Positions 48,028-58,292 are shown, counted from the stretch's first letter. The stretch: 64,000 bases of DNA from Tenrec ecaudatus (GCF_050624435.1 NC_134542.1:11305497-11369496); one strand, 5' to 3'. Numbers and translations: made by a program. The notes: generated from the letters alone by a model not told the origin.

Positions 48028-48144
48028 GGTGCAAAGGGAAGCCGGGACTGGATGGAAGGAGGGGTGAGCCTGGCATTCCTGGGATGCCTGGACCTTCGGG
48101 GCACAAGGGGGACAAGGGAGACGCTGGCTGCCCTGGGGTATCAG
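48028..48144 (+). CDS. COL4A4: COL4A4 last full triple-helix exon
   Basis: A 117-bp exon bounded by TTCTTGCAG and GTAAGT. It reads [27 protein letters not shown] and [12 protein letters not shown]. [12 protein letters not shown] matches the human chain. The GCPG near the end (TGC at 48129-48131) stands where I recall GYPG in human, a second apparent tyrosine-to-cysteine change. It is phase 1 at both ends. Confidence 0.95.
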
Positions 48145-48831
48145 GTAAGTATACTCAGTCTTGCCCCAAACACCCCCCCCCCCCAATGCCCTTCCTTGGA
48201 CTCTGTACACCAAGAACAAAATACAAGATCTCCAACCTCTCACATAGCTTTTCCTGCTAGATCTTGTATAATCATTGACTGTAGAGTCCAAGCCCCCTAT
48301 TAGGCGGACAGGGGCATTAAAGATGCGATGCAAAGCATTCCTGTGTCCTGATGGATGCCGAACTATTGACTGCTATGTACACTCGACATTCTAATGCAGA
48401 CGGGGAGAACCTGCCCGCCCGGCTCCCAGAAGCAAGTTGACCAGCACCCACTTGTCTCAAGTCACCTTTTGCGCTTGGCATTTAGAAATAGCCTCAGGCC
48501 CTCTTCAATAGATCTGCCTCTGAGAGGTGCCCTGCTTGCGTTCCGTCGGACCGTTCATGTCCTGTCTCCAAGTAGGATTCAGTAGCCGTGCCTTCCTCCT
48601 ACCTCCCTTTCCTTAAAAGAAGAAGAGAACAAACGGGTAGCCAAATCCACAGATTATGGCTGATGGTCCCACCCGGGACTCCCCCCACTCCCAGGGATCA
48701 CCTTTCTGAAAAGCACCAGGCAGTTCCCACAGTGAACAGCAACACCATGAGAAGCAGTCAGCCAGGAGAGACCAGCAGGGCGGCATTTCCCCCAAACAAA
48801 GCTCAGGAGGCCCTGTGGGGCCGGAAAGACA

Positions 48832-48970
48832 GACAAATGGAAACAGGAAGTCCAGTGGGAAAGAAAGACAAATGGAAACAGGAAGTCCAGCGGGAAAGAT
48901 AGACAAATGGAAACAGGAAGTCCAGCGGGAAAGATAGACAAATGGAAACAGGAAGTCCAGCGGGGAAGTG
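48832..48970. repeat. 35-bp minisatellite, four copies
   Basis: Units begin GACAAATGGAAACAGGAAG at 48832, 48867, 48902 and 48937, an exact 35-bp spacing. The unit continues TCCAGYGGGAAAGA. The first unit differs at two sites; the last breaks off after GTCCAGCGGGGAAG. Confidence 0.97.
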
Positions 48971-49084
48971 GGCAGAGTGCTGTTCCGCTGAGGGAATTGA
49001 AGTCTATGTTCAGAAACAGCATGCATGTATCGTTGAATGGAAAACGAATGAGCTCTGTAAACTTTCACCCAAGCTACAATGGGA

Positions 49085-49129
49085 ACACACACACATACAC
49101 ACATGCACACACACACACACACACACACC
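49085..49129. repeat. (CA)n microsatellite
   Basis: An imperfect left part with ACATAC and GCA breaks, then about 11 pure CA units. It explains the threonine/histidine and cysteine/valine frames on the two strands. Confidence 0.95.
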
Positions 49130-49556
49130 AAAGTGGTGCCCAAGCCATTGCCCTTGGAATGGAACCAGCCTTGCGCCCACTGCCAGGGTCTGGCATTGCC
49201 AGCAAGAATGCTTCTTACAAAGTGCCTTCTCAGATGGGCGGGTTACCAAGTTCTTCTCAGCACTCAACACTTTCCAACATGCTTCCTTCTTGACTTTCAT
49301 TAGGCTTCTGGCTCATCATGCTTCCTCCTCAAGTAGAATGCAAGCTCCACGCAGGCAGGAACTGCGTGTGGTTTATTTTTATACAAATAGTCTCAAGCTC
49401 CTGGAAGTGAGTCCCTCTGTGATTGCAGGAGGCTGTTGGGGCCTGGCGTCATCCTGATTCATTGGGCGCTTACCCTGCGCTCGGTCAGATGTTCACCGAG
49501 GTATTTGTTAAATAGAACCCCCTAAACTGCCTTCACTGTGTTCTTCATTCCACCAG

Positions 49557-49745
49557 GCCCTCCTGGTCTCCCCGGGGATCCCGGGCCCAAAGGGTACGGA
49601 CATGGATACCTCAGCGGCTTCCTCCTGGTTCTCCACAGTCAGACAGACCAAGAACCCGCCTGCCCCGTGGGCATGCCCAAGCTCTGGACGGGGTATAGTT
49701 TGTTGTACCTGGAAGGACAGGAGAAAGCTCACAACCAAGACCTGG
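49557..49745 (+). CDS. COL4A4: COL4A4 helix-to-NC1 junction exon
   Basis: A 189-bp exon after TTCCACCAG and before GTACGT. It ends the helix with [12 protein letters not shown], passes through YGHGYLSGF, and starts the NC1 domain: [42 protein letters not shown]. This text is diagnostic for alpha-4 (the human reads [13 protein letters not shown] as I recall it). The first of the twelve NC1 cysteines is in EPACPVG. NC1 drives selective trimerisation with alpha-3 and alpha-5. Confidence 0.98.
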
Positions 49746-49887
49746 GTACGTGGCCACCACACAGTTGCTCATTGCTCCATCCATTGCTCGAAGGGTAAAA
49801 CTCTCAGGTTCGTTTTATGAACTCATCAATATCTTAAATGAACAATCATCATCTATGGGATTTAAAAAAATTTTAAGTACCATGCTG

Positions 49888-50055
49888 GAAGGAGCCTGGT
49901 GGCATAATGGGTAGGTGTTGGGCCTGCTAAAGGAAAGGTCGGTGGTTTGACACTACTGGGGATTTCCATAAAGGGTCTCAGAAACGCTCAGGGGCAGTTC
50001 TACCCTGCCCTATTGACTCAATGGCAGGGAATTAAGAAGGATTGTTTGTTTGTTT
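49888..50055 (+). repeat. AfroSINE, shortened
   Basis: GGAGCCTGGTGGCATAATGG head, GGTCGGTGGTTTGACAC, CTCAGGGGCAGTTCTACCC, and a (TTTG)n end. Confidence 0.87.
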
Positions 50056-50284
50056 GTTTACCATGCTAAAGTGACAGTGTATTAATACTAGTATTGGTTC
50101 AATGGCACTTCCTCAAGAAGTTAAACATAATTCCGATAGAAAATGTTTGTTTTGTTTTTTGACTTCCAAATGTAAATAGAGAGTATTTCACCAGGAAGAA
50201 GTCAGTGATTGGTAAATTGAAAGCATAGGTGCTGGAGCGTCGTCCAGGCAAGCCTGGGCTTGTTCCAAACCCACTCTGCTGAGA

Positions 50285-50640
50285 CTTGTCTCCGTGGTCA
50301 GCGGATGGCTGCAGACAAGTTTTCTCAGCCAAACACTCACCTTAGTCTCATTAGGGCGCCTTCAAAATCAAAGGTCTAATAATAAAAAATTTTTTACATC
50401 CCTCCAGATTCCTTATCCCTCACACCTAAATAATGGTTTGAGTGGCTTAAGGGGGTAGGGGGGGGGAGTAAAATTGAAATGCACTTGGAGACTTCAGTCA
50501 CACACAAGTCCACCTGAAACACAGATAAATGAATACAAATCCCCTCAGTGTAATGGCTTCGGATGGGCTCCACCAAATGCAGGGCAGACAGGTCAGCTCA
50601 GAAGGTGGTGGCAACTTCTGGAGGGGAGGGGGGTTCCGAA
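50285..50640 (+). repeat. Unclassified dispersed repeat, copy 2
   Basis: GGATGGCTGCAGACAAGTTT, CACCTTAGTCTCATTAGGGC and GGTCAGCTCAGAAGGTGGTG parallel the copy at 35740-35995, with about 190 extra bases between the second and third blocks. Confidence 0.6.
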
Positions 50641-51074
50641 GTGATGATATTGATCGACCTCCTAGATGTAGAAGGACACAGGATGGGTAGGGCCTTTAAT
50701 AAGAAGTTCTACGGGATCTGGAAGCTGCCTTGATAAGAAAGAGGCCAGGGAAGGGTGTGGAGGAATCCAGCCCCCACCCCCGCCCCGTGACAGCGCGCCC
50801 GCTCATTTTCAAGGGTAGCAGAGGGCTGTCCGACGAGAATTTCATGGGGAAACTTGATCCCATCCACGCTGACAGTGCCCCCGTCAGATGTCCTGTAATT
50901 CCTCAATCTCAGAGAACACTGAAAGGGGGGCACAATTTGAGCCCCCGAGGATGCTAAGACTGCCGTGCTCATCCAAGAGCATAGAATTCTCGGGGTGGGG
51001 GTGGGGGTTAGAGACAGAACCACCCCCATTCAGATGTGTGCTGACCTCCACGTCGGCTCTGCTTCTCTCCCAAG

Positions 51075-51361
51075 GCCAGGCCGGGTCTTGCCTCTCCCTG
51101 TTCAGCACGCTGCCCTTTGCCTACTGCAATACCCAGCAAGTGTGCCACTATGCCCGGAGAAACGACAAGTCCTACTGGCTGGCCAGTGCCGCCCCGCTGC
51201 CCATGATGCCCCTCTCGGAAGAGGAGGTTCGCCCGTACATCAGCCGCTGCGCCGTGTGCGAGGCCCCGGCCCAGGCGGTAGCGGTCCACAGCCAGGACCA
51301 GACCATACCCCCGTGTCCGCGCTCCTGGAGGGGCCTCTGGATCGGGTATTCCTTCTTGATG
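51075..51361 (+). CDS. COL4A4: COL4A4 NC1 exon (first C4 repeat, start of second)
   Basis: A 287-bp exon, TCTCCCAAG before and GTGAGT after, ending on a complete ATG codon (phase 0 intron follows). It reads [81 protein letters not shown] and [13 protein letters not shown]. It holds NC1 cysteines 2-7 in the expected order. The repeat of HSQ...PPCP marks the start of the second homologous subdomain. An open frame covering this exon also runs into both introns and is not itself a gene. Confidence 0.98.
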
Positions 51362-51781
51362 GTGAGTGCCCCCACCGAATCCTGGCCTGCCCGCCATGCT
51401 GCCCTGCCTTCTCTAGCTCTTTCGATGTGGATTGCGGTCATTTCGGGGACAGTCACGGTGGCTCTCAGGTCTCGGAAGCCACCACAAGCCATAACCTGCT
51501 GAGATGCAGAGTCATTGCTTTTAAGTCATCAGCTAGAGGTTTCTTCAGTACTTTCGTAGAAATTAGAAGTTGCATCTGCTTCCGCCGTCAGTGACATTGG
51601 CCCACTTTGTGCGTTCACCCAACCATTGCTGTTGTTTCTCCTTTCTTGAGAAGACAGTTATTTTTTGTTTCAATGATTACAGTCAAATGTTAAACTTGAG
51701 CACAGGCCTCAGCACACCATTGATGGGGTCTGGGGTGTCCATTTGTGCCTGAACCCTAATTATCTCTTGTCTTCTGGCTAG
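51362..51781 (+). other. COL4A4: Intron, 420 bp, no recognised repeat
   Basis: GTGAGT donor and TCTGGCTAG acceptor, with nothing identifiable inside. It is the only phase 0 intron seen between two exons in the window. Confidence 0.9.
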
Positions 51782-52045
51782 CACACAGGAGCTGGCTCCC
51801 AAGGAGGGGGGCAGCCCCTCATGTCACCCGGCAGCTGTCTGGAAGATTTCAGAGCGGCGCCTTTCCTCGAATGCCAGGGCCGGCAGGGGACATGCCACTT
51901 TTTTGCAAACAAGTATAGCTTCTGGCTGACCACCGTAAAGCCCGATGTGCAGTTCTCCGCTGCACCCTCACCAGACACCTTAAAGGAAGGTCAGGCCCAG
52001 CGCCAGAAAGTCAGCCGATGCCAGGTCTGCGTGAAGCATGGCTAG
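51782..52045 (+). CDS. COL4A4: COL4A4 terminal coding exon, NC1 C-terminus
   Basis: It starts after TCTGGCTAG with [17 protein letters not shown] and continues [63 protein letters not shown] and QVCVKHG, then TAG. It carries the last five NC1 cysteines, completing twelve. The human chain ends QVCVKYS as I recall it, so only the last two residues differ. The 264 bases include the stop codon. Confidence 0.98.
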   Translation, partial: HTGAGSQGGGQPLMSPGSCLEDFRAAPFLECQGRQGTCHFFANKYSFWLTTVKPDVQFSAAPSPDTLKEGQAQRQKVSRCQVCVKHG

Positions 52046-52221
52046 AGAACTCAGCCAGGAGGGACTTCTGCAAGAAGGGGTCATCGGCACAGCTGAGAGA
52101 TCCCACGGTGCTCGTCTCGGACGGCAGCTTCAGCTGCTCCGGCCACGGTACATTCATGCTTTCCTCAGTCCCCAGTGGCCTTGTTTGACCCACCCATCTA
52201 GGCTGACGGCTGCTGGGCATC
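52046..52221 (+). other. COL4A4: Start of COL4A4 3' UTR
   Basis: Sequence directly after the stop codon, apparently unique, with no AATAAA. It runs into an antisense RTE fragment about 180 bases after the stop. The human gene is known to have a UTR of several kilobases, so the UTR probably continues through the repeats that follow, but its end cannot be fixed. Confidence 0.7.
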
Positions 52222-52520
52222 CTTGAGTTGGTAGCAACTCCTGCTGCGCCTATCCTGTGCCCGTTTGCAACATCGCTCCTTTGTCCGAGGCCAGTGGCCG
52301 CAGCCATGGTCCCAAGCCATCTCCTGGAGCACCGTCCTCATGTTCACTGACACGATGCTTCTCTCCAGGGACTGGCTGCTCCTGGTCCCAATGTCCCAAG
52401 CCCAGAAGACGGGGTTTCGTCATCCTCACTCTGAAGAAGCGTTCTGACTGTACCTCTTCCAACACACATTCCTTCATTCCTCTGGCAGTCCCTGGTGTGT
52501 GGAATATTCTTTGCTAATCT
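52222..52520 (-). mobile_element. RTE LINE 3' end in the 3' UTR
   Basis: GAGTTGGTAGCAACTCCTGC (terminus), TTCTCTCCAGGGACTGGCTGC, AGCGTTCTGACTGTACCTC and TCTGGCAGTCCCTGGTGTG follow the RTE in reverse. Confidence 0.8.
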
Positions 52521-52727
52521 CGATGCAATGGGGTTATTTTAATGATTGTGAGGGCGATGGAGGTGCCGACTGTCTGTAAAACACATGCTAAGTCACAGGA
52601 AGACTAAGTAATGGGTGGTAAAGGCCAGGCTACACATTACAACACTGAAAACATCATGCACTGCTTAATTACGTCTCAGAACAATTGAAGTCAGCGATGG
52701 TGTAAAATACAGGGTGCTTCTGGATGG

Positions 52728-52918
52728 ACAAGGCAGCCCTGTGGTGCTCGCTGGCTGTGAGGGGTCGGACTACTAACTTCAAGTTCAAATCCACCAGCCA
52801 AACCCTCCGTGGGAGAAAGATAAGCCTAGCTAATCCCATGAAGATTCATAATTCCGGAAACCCCACATAAGGTGACTACGTTTCAGAATTGATTAGATGG
52901 CAGAATGTTGTTTGGTTT
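52728..52918 (+). repeat. AfroSINE
   Basis: GGCAGCCCTGTGGTGCTCGC, TTCAAATCCACCAGCC, CGTGGGAGAAAGATAAGCC and GAATTGATTAGATGGCAG. The flanking 52919-53616 is otherwise unassigned apart from a possible SINE middle fragment near 53545-53600. Confidence 0.85.
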
Positions 52919-53616
52919 TCTGAATGGATTGGTACGGGCAAAGAAATTATATAAATCGGCACAGAAAACTCACACGTCGAGATTTTCAGCAGTTCAAAAT
53001 GAGTTCCTCGGTAATTAATTTTTCCATACACTTAAAATCGTTGTAAAACCACAGGCCCAGGAAACAAACACGCAAACAAAGATCCGCAGTTCCATTCAAA
53101 GTGGAACGGATGATGGTGGGGGTTGGAGCCGCTCCATTAGCATCAGCTCCTCACTGAGGTGCAGGAAGCAGGCTGCCTTCTGCATTGTTCACACAATACA
53201 ACAGGCTGTTCCAGCAATCCTCTGAAGAAGTAGCAGTTATGTGGGAGACAAAATATATTCCATAAGGGATTAAGAGCCTAAGAGCAATCAATGAATAGTA
53301 AGGCAATCAATTCCCCAAAAATTGATTGCCATTTCCGGGAACTTCCAAGCAGATTCTTTTCTCCAGCCAAGGTCCCTTTTGACTTGAGAGTGTGCCTGAC
53401 ACACACAGAAGCCCAGTGGGACTCCCTCGGGTGGGCCCTTAGCTCCCGGAGAGCCTGCCCAGGCCCCTCAGCTCCCATGGGGGGGGGTTCCCTGTGGACA
53501 CATTATGCCATCTCCTGGGGGGACATGATAGATGTCATTATACCCTTGGGAGAAAGTTAAGGGCCCTTTGAACCCAACGGCTGCTCTGCACGGGAAAGGC
53601 CCAACCCTCAGCTCTC

Positions 53617-53822
53617 ATGAGGAACCCTCGGGGCGTACTGGTTACTTGTTACAGTTGGGCTACTAACAACCCGTCTGCAGTTCAAAACCACCTGCTGCTG
53701 CCCGGGAGAAAGACGGGATTTCAACTCCCCAAAAAGAATTAAAAGTCTTGCAAACAAACCCATAGCGTTCTACCCTGTCCTGTAGGGTTGCTATGAGCCA
53801 AAACCACTGGGTGGCAGTAAGT
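53617..53822 (+). repeat. AfroSINE
   Basis: GGAACCCTCGGGGCGTACTGG, GTCTGCAGTTCAAAACCACC and CCTGTAGGGTTGCTATGAG. Confidence 0.88.
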
Positions 53823-54051
53823 CTGCTTTTTTTTCTGGTTTGGTCTGCTTTCATAAGGCAGCCCAGCCTGGGAAAACAGGTGGTCATCCACTGTGTCCCA
53901 GAGAGTCGCCGTCAGCCTGCATCCACTCCACGGCACCAGGGCGGGTTTGAGTCCAGGTTACTGGTTTTCCCAGAGGCATTGCGGCGTCCTGTTTTAAAAC
54001 AGTCTTTTCTATCCTATGGTGTGCACAAAGGCCAGAACCTGTTGTTTACCA

Positions 54052-54250
54052 CTGTGAGCCTTGGTGGTGTCATGATTTCCCATCGGCCTGCTAACCGCAA
54101 GGCCAGCAGTTTGAAACCACCAGCCACTCTGCTAGAAAAAGTTGAGGCTTTCCACTCCCACCGTGATTTACAGCCTTGGCAACCTGCGGAAGCAGTTCTA
54201 CCCTGTCCTGTAAGGTCACCGTGAGTCAGTATTGGCTTGATGGCAATGCC
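54052..54250 (+). repeat. AfroSINE
   Basis: GAGCCTTGGTGGTGTCATGA, GCCAGCAGTTTGAAACCACC and CCTGTAAGGTCACCGTGAG. Confidence 0.9.
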
Positions 54251-54377
54251 TGGTCCACTTATAATATTTCTGAATCGCAAAAGAAACAGTTTCCCCCTTC
54301 TAGGAAATGAGCGGTCTAATTCTAAAAATCAAAATGCTGACTGCAAAAGGATTTGGGGGGAAACTCTTCCCTTCCTC

Positions 54378-54383
54378 ATTAAA
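54378..54383 (+). promoter_or_regulatory. Possible poly(A) signal ATTAAA
   Basis: ATTAAA 2.3 kb after the stop codon, in non-repeat sequence, with a T-rich stretch (TTTGTTTTTC) some 75 bases on. Weak: the motif is common by chance. Confidence 0.2.
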
Positions 54384-54722
54384 ACAAACAAAAAAGGCAT
54401 TACAGAAAAACTGAAGAATAACATTTCTCACGGGAGGGTGGCTCTCACGATCATTTGTTTTTCAACACACTTAGAAATACTTGAAAGCAAATGCAATTCA
54501 AGTTATGATTGATTCTTGTCTCTGCCAGACCAAGAGGTGTAGAAATGTTGCAAAATGAGCCTTGCTGGCCCCAGAATGGCAATTTATTTTAGAACACTTA
54601 GTGGTAAGAAGAGAGTCACCGTTCACTGTAAATGAAGTCGCTTCTCGATGGAGCAGAATCCTCTAGCTCGTTTGCCCCATTCCTTTCCATTTTCACTGGG
54701 TTATGACATGCTTTGGGGGGAC

Positions 54723-54738
54723 GGGTGGGTGGGTGGGT
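54723..54738 (+). promoter_or_regulatory. G-quadruplex motif
   Basis: GGGTGGGTGGGTGGGT, four G3 tracts with single-T loops, preceded by a G6 run at 54715-54720. This pattern is known to fold into a very stable parallel quadruplex. It lies 2.7 kb after the stop codon on the coding strand. Confidence 0.85.
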
Positions 54739-55049
54739 GATGAGGCCTTGAAAATCAGCGAGATCTCACTTTTATTTGTCATTAGGCTTGGTTGTTTCCC
54801 ACACGTTCTCTGTGACTGAAAGCCGGGGTTCCCCAGAGGTCATTGGGTTCGTTCATGATCAGGGTCTGAGCTCATGGTCTGAAGAGGTGAGGGTGCGAAC
54901 TAGAACGCAGACAAGGGCATCTTGTGAACTGGGCAGGAGAACGCCGTCTTCATACACTTGCCAGAGAGGCCTAACGGAGCTGGGTTGAGTGGGCCATTTG
55001 GTCCGCAGCGAGCCTGGGGCAGCAGATGGCACCCGTTATTCAGGGCATT

Positions 55050-55215
55050 CTAGCGTATTTGGTAAAGTGGAGAGGCAGCAGCCGAAGAGGAAGACCTCAA
55101 CAAGGTGGATTGACACCGTGGCGGCAACAGTGTGCTCAAACATACATACAGTTGTGAGGATGGCTTCCTTCTGCTGTGAGTCAGAACTGACTCGGCAGCA
55201 TCTGACAGCATATTT
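55050..55215 (+). mobile_element. RTE LINE 3' end
   Basis: GGAAGACCTCAACAAGGTGG, GATTGACACCGTGGCGGC and GAACTGACTCGGCAGCATC. A second fragment at about 55836-55935 ends GGATGGCACCTGGCAACACC. Confidence 0.78.
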
Positions 55216-55645
55216 GAAGGTGGCCATGCACCCGCAGAGCCCCGGTCTCCTATGACGACCATTGACAGCCCTTGGAGAAGCTGCAGTCATCATTTTAAAA
55301 TGCATCTTGTTCCACGATTGGCGATTTTGGCAATGCCGAGGTCTGCGAGGGAACAAGGTGGGTACCCCAAGGGACTGCAGGCTACGGTTGGAGTGACGAG
55401 CTCTCCTGTCCTAAGCTGCCGCCAGGAGGGAGGTGTGGAGACCTGCCATCGGCACTTTAGGAAAAGAGTCTATGGAATGACCTACTAAAGTTGGATTTTA
55501 CCAAAGAATCTAGGCCAAGCCGTTTAGAGACTATGTGGGAGCAAACCATTCAGTGTGTACTATCAAAAGATAGTCGGCTTGGATTGCTATCAGCTCACTA
55601 GACCGATTTTGACAACTTACATTTACTGGGTCTAGCTGCAAGAGT

Positions 55646-55825
55646 AAGGAGCCCCGGTGGGTTCATTTTGGGCTACTAACCACAAGGCCAGCAGTTCGAA
55701 ATAACTAGTCGCTCCAGGAGAGAAAGGCAGGGCTTTCTATTCTGGTAAAGAGTTACAGTCTTGGAAACTTACGAGAGCAGTTCTACCCTGTCCTATAGTG
55801 TCGCTACGTGTTCGCTTCAGCTTGG
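55646..55825 (+). repeat. AfroSINE
   Basis: GGAGCCCCGGTGGGTTCA, GGCCAGCAGTTCGAAATAAC and CCTATAGTGTCGCTACG. 55936-56889 downstream shows nothing I can name apart from a short CA-rich tract near 56091-56118. Confidence 0.9.
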
Positions 55826-56889
55826 TTAATAGGTAACCATGGATTCGAACACACGGTCGTGAGAGCAGCTAAGTCTTTCATTCTGTTGGACAGAGGTCAC
55901 TATAACTGGATGGCACCTGGCAACACCATGAAAAACATGGCTGGCATTTCAGTTTCTTATCACAGTGGAAATATGACGAAAGCAAGCACATTGCCCTCAA
56001 TGCCGCCGAGTCCCGAGATTACTGATTGGACTTAGTTAGACCAGACCAAGTCTCCGCGAGTTCATGTCATTTTCCCCACGTTATGGGCCACACACACACA
56101 TGCGCGCATATACACACAAACCACAATTTCCTGCAGGGGCCATAGCAGGAAATCCTGCCAGGAACAAAACCATGGACGTGAAGACGAGGCCTCAGCAACC
56201 GTCACTCCTACCGCCTGCCAAAGCCTCTGTCATTGACCTGAAGCCACCAGAGCCGACTGTCCCGGGCCATGCAGTGCTTGCTGGCATGTTAGGATGCTCC
56301 CACGTTGGATGGATCTTAGGAGGGATGTAAAATGCGCCCTATAAATTGCATCCCCTTTCCACCTAAGCTCGCAGTCACAGGCTCTCCACATGTAACTCCT
56401 GCAAGGAGCTGGCTGCGCTGTGGCCACTGAAGTTCTTGTGTCCCCGCGTAATAAGTGTGCACATCACTGTATATGGAACTGCCTACAGTCACCCAAACCA
56501 ACTCTCTGACCTGGCGCACTTCTTCCTTTCCAAGCTAAAACGAGTTAGCTTTTCACCTGCTTCGCAACAGGGTCAATTTTCACAAGGGGAGAAGTTATGC
56601 TGGGGAGTCGAGAAGTGGACTCTCTCCTCTGGAGAACGATGAGCTGGGGAGGATCTTGGAGAAACAAAGTCAGGCCCCAGGGGAGGGGTGGCCCCGACCA
56701 CTTTTGAACTGGTGGCCAGTAGGCACGTGGCTCAGACCCTGGGGCGAATCCGGTCACTTACTTCAGCGTTGGCCACGAGGAGAAAACAAAAGTCAAGTGT
56801 AAAGACCCATCAAATAGGATGCACGTTTTCACCACAGGAACTTGAAGCTAGGGGTGTGGTGTGGATTCTTGTTCTCTCATAGTGTGTAG

Positions 56890-57045
56890 ATGCTCTAGTG
56901 GCCCAGTGGGTTAAGCACAGGGCTGCTAACAGCAAGGTCCCCAGTTGGAAGCCATCAGCGACTCTGCGGGAGAAAGGAGAGGGGGCTGGCTTCTCAGTGG
57001 GTGGGCACTGTGTTGGAATTGACTGGACGACTGGATTTTTCAGTG
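56890..57045 (+). repeat. AfroSINE, shortened
   Basis: CTAGTGGCCCAGTGGGTTAAG, GTCCCCAGTTGGAAGCCATC and GTTGGAATTGACTGGACGAC; the central 40 bases are missing. Confidence 0.83.
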
Positions 57046-57159
57046 TTAAACCACAACCCCAGCCATATGAGCAGCTATTCCAAGGGTGCTTCACGAATGA
57101 CTTTTCTATTTAAGTAGAGAATTTCTACTTAAAGAAGCATTTCTAGCCCCAGCAGAGAC

Positions 57160-57560
57160 AGAATGATAGCACTTCCACAGCACCTACTATGTGACAGAAC
57201 TGTCACATGCCACCGTCTAAGCTTCCCTCCCAGTCCAACCCAGAGTGTCCATTCTGACTTATAACCACCTGATGGGAAGGGTAGAAATGGTCTTCAGGGC
57301 TTCCCAGACTATCAATCTGTCAGAAGCAGATTGCCTCATCTTCCCATCGAGTGGCTGGTAGGTTTGAACTGCCAACATTCCAGTTCACAGGTGAGTACTT
57401 AACCACTGTACTACCTGAACTCCTTCTGCTAAGCCTCACAACAACCTTATTTACCAGGTGAGCTTGAGAGGCTGAGAGAGGTAACTTGCTCAGGGTCATA
57501 CAGTCAACAGCAAGAGGGACTTGAACCGTGGTCTGTCACTGAGGACACTGCTCTTACCCA
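57160..57560 (-). repeat. MIR split by an AfroSINE
   Basis: ATAGCACTTCCACAGCACC lies before, and CTCACAACAACCTTATTTACC with CTTGCTCAGGGTCATACAG after, the reverse AfroSINE at 57250-57418. Together they follow the reverse MIR consensus. Confidence 0.7.
57250..57418 (-). repeat. AfroSINE inserted in MIR
   Basis: CATCTTCCCATCGAGTGGC, TAGGTTTGAACTGCCAAC and TTAACCACTGTACTACC, the reverse SINE order. Confidence 0.85.
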
Positions 57561-57887
57561 GGAGCCTTCTAGGGTCTCCCCCATGTGACTGTCAGCTAGA
57601 AGAGAAAGGCCCCTATGGATGCCATGCTGGGACTCTGCGTGGCTGTTCACGCTGCAGTCCCATGGACTGGTCCTCAGTCAGCTGCCTGCCAATTGGGGAA
57701 CAGTAACAGAGGTTGGGGACCCAGGAGCCCGAGCACAGAAGGCCTACTCTACTCCAGGGTTGGCCAAAACCCAGCCAGGTTTCCCGAGCCCCAAGCCACC
57801 CCCGAGCCAGCTCTCAAGAGGGAGCCATTCTGAGTGGGAGGACGAAGGATCTGGAGGCACCTGCCCTCTCAGCCACGTCTCTTCTGT

Positions 57888-58092
57888 TGAAGGAGAACCG
57901 GTAGCATAGTGGTTAGATGTTGGGCTGCTACTGCTCCGTCAGCAGTTTGAAACCACCAGCGGCTCCGCGGGAGAAAGAAGAGGCTCTATTCCTGTGAAGA
58001 GCTAGAGCCTCAGAAACCCAAAGGCAGTGCTACTCTGCCCCATGGGGCCACTATGAATTGGCAGTGATTAGATGGCAGTGAGGTTAGTTTTT
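57888..58092 (+). repeat. AfroSINE
   Basis: GGAGAACCGGTAGCATAGTGG, GTCAGCAGTTTGAAACCACC, CTCAGAAACCCAAAGGC, and a T9 run at the end. Confidence 0.92.
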
Positions 58093-58097
58093 TTTTT

Positions 58098-58292
58098 GGG
58101 GGGGCAGGGGGTCTAGTGAGTCACACACTGGGGTGCTAACCAAAAAGTCAGCAGCCTGAACCTCGCAATTGCTCTGAAGGATAACGATTGAAGCTGGCTG
58201 CTCCCAGAGACTGACGGTCTTAGAAACTCCGTGGAGCCGCTCTCCTCTGTCTTCACAGGTCACCAACAGCAGGAATCAACTCGACAGCAGAG
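58098..58292 (+). repeat. AfroSINE
   Basis: GTCTAGTGAGTCACACACTGG, AAGTCAGCAGCCTGAACC and GAATCAACTCGACAGCAGAG, placed head to tail with the previous copy. A short reverse RTE terminus (GTCGTTGTTAGGGAATCAG) follows near 58380; 58450-59077 is unassigned. Confidence 0.83.

Larger units (their letters stand above)
48145..49556 (+). other. COL4A4: Intron, 1.4 kb, with minisatellite and CA repeat
   Basis: It has a C-run at about 48172-48184, the 35-bp minisatellite at 48832-48970 and a (CA)n tract. No SINE or LINE is recognised. Confidence 0.8.
49746..51074 (+). other. COL4A4: Intron, 1.3 kb
   Basis: It contains one AfroSINE, the second copy of the unclassified repeat, and several G-runs (about 50452-50468, 50620-50635, 50993-51008), the last within 80 bp of the acceptor. 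Nothing else is recognised. Confidence 0.75.

Noticed and set aside
48820..48970. CRISPR-like direct repeats
   Set aside because: There are no spacers; units are contiguous, and the DNA is eukaryotic intron sequence.
48613..49143. 176-codon minus-strand frame with FPLDFLFPFV repeats
   Set aside because: It is created by the 35-bp minisatellite and the CA repeat read in reverse; no splice or start context supports a gene.
50888..51502. Long forward open frames of 204 and 209 codons as separate genes
   Set aside because: One is the NC1 exon frame read through both splice sites; the other is an out-of-frame shadow of the same GC-rich exon.
57888..58292. Two adjacent forward AfroSINEs as a tandem duplication
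   Set aside because: The two copies differ from each other as much as unrelated copies do, so separate insertions are simpler.
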